64,000 nt of DNA from NCBI RefSeq assembly GCF_000259075.1, contig NZ_AJKI01000031.1, positions 248,001 through 312,000 of the forward strand, in the 5' to 3' direction. Numbering within the stretch: position 1 is the stretch's first letter; the number at the start of each line of letters is the position of its first letter. Position numbers and translations under genes: made by a program. This stretch comes from Marinilabilia salmonicolor JCM 21150 (lineage in GTDB: Bacteria > Bacteroidota > Bacteroidia > Bacteroidales > Marinilabiliaceae). Shown piece by piece: positions 62,085 to 64,000 of the stretch. A model generated the notes under the pieces. That model was not told the DNA's origin, ran no database searches, and worked only from the letters and a program-made list of their open reading frames with translations.

Positions 62085-62711
62085 ATGAAAACTTTAATTC
62101 TGACCCTCAGTCTGAGTCTGCTAACTCTTACTGGCTTCGCTCAACAGCAAAATTCGTCCGACAAAAAGCTGGGAATTACCTTCACTCCCGTTGGCGATAA
62201 TGATGTTTCAACCTTTAATGCTCTGGATGGTGCAGGCTCAACCTATGGAGAGGGATACTTTTCCATCGGCCTGTCATACCAGCAGAACTTGTCAAAAAAC
62301 TGGCTTAAATTTAAAACCGGTCTGGAGTACTCGCACCAAAAAATCAGGACAGAATCGGTTCCCTATAGTCCGGAAATTGAAAAGACAATCACCCACTCCA
62401 ACTTCGCATTATTCACAATCCCGGCAACATTAAAAGCACGTTTTCTAAGATTTTTTTTCATAGAGGGAGGTGGAATCGTGGATATTTATACAGGCCCGAA
62501 TGCACGCATTGATAACCAGGCAGGTCTGGGAGTTGAGTTGGGATACGGGATTGAGTATGAGATGACCTCCGGATGGACTTTCACTGTAAGTCATTACGCC
62601 AGGATGCACTCACTCCTATCATTCATGGGGGAAGATCAACATCTTTGGGAAAATGGTCTGAAATTCGGAATACATACGCCTTTATCGGTTTTGACCGGTC
62701 CTAAAAAATAA
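62085..62711 (+). CDS. Outer-membrane beta-barrel protein (PorT-like), function unknown
   Basis: A 208-residue exported protein: signal peptide ending GFAQQ (residues 1-22). Alternating strands with aromatics and glycine (YFSIGLSYQQNLSKNWLKFK, GLEYSHQKIRTESV, FFIEGGGIVDIYTG, GLGVELGYGIEYEMTSGWTF, ENGLKFGIHTP) suggest an eight-stranded barrel of the outer-membrane-beta-barrel/PorT-like type. TATCTTTA at about 62033 resembles the minus-7 motif with one change. It is followed after 39 bp by another exported protein gene on the same strand. Confidence 0.7.
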   Translation: MKTLILTLSLSLLTLTGFAQQQNSSDKKLGITFTPVGDNDVSTFNALDGAGSTYGEGYFSIGLSYQQNLSKNWLKFKTGLEYSHQKIRTESVPYSPEIEKTITHSNFALFTIPATLKARFLRFFFIEGGGIVDIYTGPNARIDNQAGLGVELGYGIEYEMTSGWTFTVSHYARMHSLLSFMGEDQHLWENGLKFGIHTPLSVLTGPKK

Positions 62712-62750
62712 CTCAATCTGATTATTATTTTTTCTAACCTCAATTCAACG

Positions 62751-64000
62751 ATGAAAAAACTTATTACCACTTTCCTGCTTCTTTGTGTCTTTGTAATAAC
62801 TGTTACTTCTCAGAAAGTCAGAAAAGAAAAAATTGAAATTCAATTCGAAACCACACCCTTGGTAAAACTTAAGACGCAACCCAAAACTTTTGGATCGAAC
62901 GCTTTTCACCTAAACCTTGGTGGACTTGAGAGAACAAGCAGCAGTCCGGACCTAATTGTTCTAAACAATGTCTATCCTGCCGCAAAACTTTCCAACTGGT
63001 GGCTCGAAGATCCAACCAGCATCGATGCCGGTCAGCGGTATGACAAATCATTCTATACACAACCCTTTACCACCACTGTAAAGGACAAAGATGGAAAAAT
63101 CATTTTTCACCGCGTATATAGCGTTTTCGAAGCCGAATCAGGTGAACCCATCAATGGCACTTTGAGATCAGAACTTTCAGTTCAGATGCATCAGGGCAGA
63201 GAACTGTCTTATCTTTTTTCGCCCAATTATGTCCCCAGGTTTGACATAAAACTGTTTTATATCAAAAAAAGTGAGGACCACGATGATATCAACTCTGCAG
63301 TTGAGGATGCAAAAAAGGCCATTGTCCTGCATAATAACAAAGAATATGATAAGGCAAAAATGGAATTTGAAAAAGCACTGGAGAAATGGATGTCTGCCCT
63401 GGATGAAAAGGATCTTTCCGATAAAAACGCCAGAATAAACGAATCAGTCACCAAAGGGCTGTACCAAAATCTCATCCAAATCCTCGCTATCCTTGAAAAT
63501 TATGAAGAAGCGGAAAAAATTAAGACCACCGCAAGTGAGGAGATCGGAGGTTTTTACAACCTTGCCCTCAATGGCCATAACTTCCTGACAGACAGTCTAA
63601 AAATGATCACAAAAGGCAACAATGGAGAGTCAAATTTTAAATTCGTTGATCTTGAATATGATGAATCCATAAAACCCATGATCGAAGGAGAAAACCGGAT
63701 GAAACCGGATTCTCCAAACGATATCAGAAATTTACTGGCAGGTTCATGGAGGTTTATGCGCATCACAACCGACAACCTTCCCACATCCAATGAAAACTTT
63801 GATCCGAAAAACAGAAAGGAGAATTTATTAGGCGATAGTCTTGAACGAATTCTTCATCTAAATCCAAACGGATCGAGCATTGAACAAAGAGGATCATGGG
63901 ATGAAGGGGATGAACAAATTCTGGATAGAGGCTTCAGTGGTTTCTGGAGGTTTACTCAGGGTCCAAAGAATAAATTTTATCTCATGTTTGCAACAGAAGA
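62751..64000 (+). CDS. Secreted protein of unknown function (C-terminus beyond window)
   Basis: Starts at the ATG at 62751 and stays open to the right edge, so at least 416 codons. Signal peptide of about 20 residues (KKLITTFLLLCVFVITVTSQ). The N-terminal half has beta-like segments (VKLKTQPKTFGSNAFHLNLG; VYPAAKLSNWWLEDPTS; VYSVFEAESGEPINGTLRSE). Residues 180-270 are helical and TPR-like (AVEDAKKAIVLHNNKEYDKA; LYQNLIQILAILENYEEAEK). From about residue 330 there is a lipocalin-like sentence LLAGSWRFMRITTDNLPTSN and later SFSGFWRF-like (RGFSGFWRFTQG), hinting at a beta-barrel domain. No named family is recognised. It may form a unit with the upstream barrel gene. Confidence 0.7.
   Translation, partial: MKKLITTFLLLCVFVITVTSQKVRKEKIEIQFETTPLVKLKTQPKTFGSNAFHLNLGGLERTSSSPDLIVLNNVYPAAKLSNWWLEDPTSIDAGQRYDKSFYTQPFTTTVKDKDGKIIFHRVYSVFEAESGEPINGTLRSELSVQMHQGRELSYLFSPNYVPRFDIKLFYIKKSEDHDDINSAVEDAKKAIVLHNNKEYDKAKMEFEKALEKWMSALDEKDLSDKNARINESVTKGLYQNLIQILAILENYEEAEKIKTTASEEIGGFYNLALNGHNFLTDSLKMITKGNNGESNFKFVDLEYDESIKPMIEGENRMKPDSPNDIRNLLAGSWRFMRITTDNLPTSNENFDPKNRKENLLGDSLERILHLNPNGSSIEQRGSWDEGDEQILDRGFSGFWRFTQGPKNKFYLMFATE

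Overview
The window reads as chromosomal core DNA of a Bacteroidota species, most likely of the Marinilabiliales/Prolixibacteraceae kind. The evidence is the recurrent TAnnTTTG minus-7 promoter motif upstream of genes, a MurF-alanine racemase fusion, the order DUF5063 / DEDD exonuclease / RlmI-type methyltransferase, an rseC-rnfBCDGEA operon, TlpA-like and DUF1573 proteins, and many signal peptides ending in AQ. The genus is an inference. No tRNA, rRNA, CRISPR array, prophage or transposase gene is visible.

Layout. 1-3.8 kb (minus): surA (cut by the left edge), a SurA-N-like lipoprotein, guaB. 3.9-12.4 kb (plus): recQ, DUF5063, exonuclease, rlmI-like, DEAD-box helicase, tex. 12.5-15.4 kb (minus): an outer-membrane barrel protein and a long coiled-coil lipoprotein. 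15.8-18.6 kb (plus): an AGCS amino-acid/cation symporter with an extra soluble insert, and a LysO-type exporter. 18.9-21.2 kb (minus): ABC ATPase, methyltransferase, XRE-cupin regulator. 21.5-23.9 kb (plus): a P-loop protein (DUF4914-like) overlapping a class II purE. 24.4-41.2 kb (plus): Sua5/TsaC, a helical lipoprotein, recG, rseC-rnfBCDGEA, a lytic transglycosylase, uvrA, a TGS-type nucleoside kinase, and DUF2752 and TM2 proteins. 41.4-55.6 kb: a small membrane protein, aroB, aroA, lpdA, a TlpA-like lipoprotein, meaB, DUF1573, an M20 amidohydrolase, a Crp/Fnr regulator, murF-alr and tdk. 55.6-64 kb: a conserved hypothetical, rsmI, a coiled-coil lipoprotein, a YjjG-type phosphatase, dnaB, a GH5 glycosidase, a barrel protein and a secreted protein cut by the right edge.

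The most striking non-coding content is a family of imperfect-palindromic intergenic elements of about 110-245 bp. I find five clear loci (6583, 23916, 35106, 42084, 50157; the second holds two units) and one degenerate locus (9948). They share TAATTAGTG-type ends, a TGCGTTACGC / CTTCGCAAGCCTTG pair and a CATTTACT-GTAAACTCCG core. Their inner stem arms differ in sequence between copies but stay self-complementary within each copy, which points to selection on, or gene-conversion-like maintenance of, a fold. Two copies lie directly between a promoter motif and the gene. The 5' arm can pair with two different 3' partners, so two exclusive folds are possible. One copy sits inside a larger 451-bp unit bounded by perfect 19-bp inverted repeats, next to a REP-like hairpin cluster.

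The best candidate for an undescribed protein system is the divergent unit of an XRE-cupin regulator facing a DUF4914-like protein, which has HPr-kinase/PEPCK-style motifs, translationally coupled to a class II (CO2-using type) PurE. All functional assignments come from reading motifs; no database search was run.
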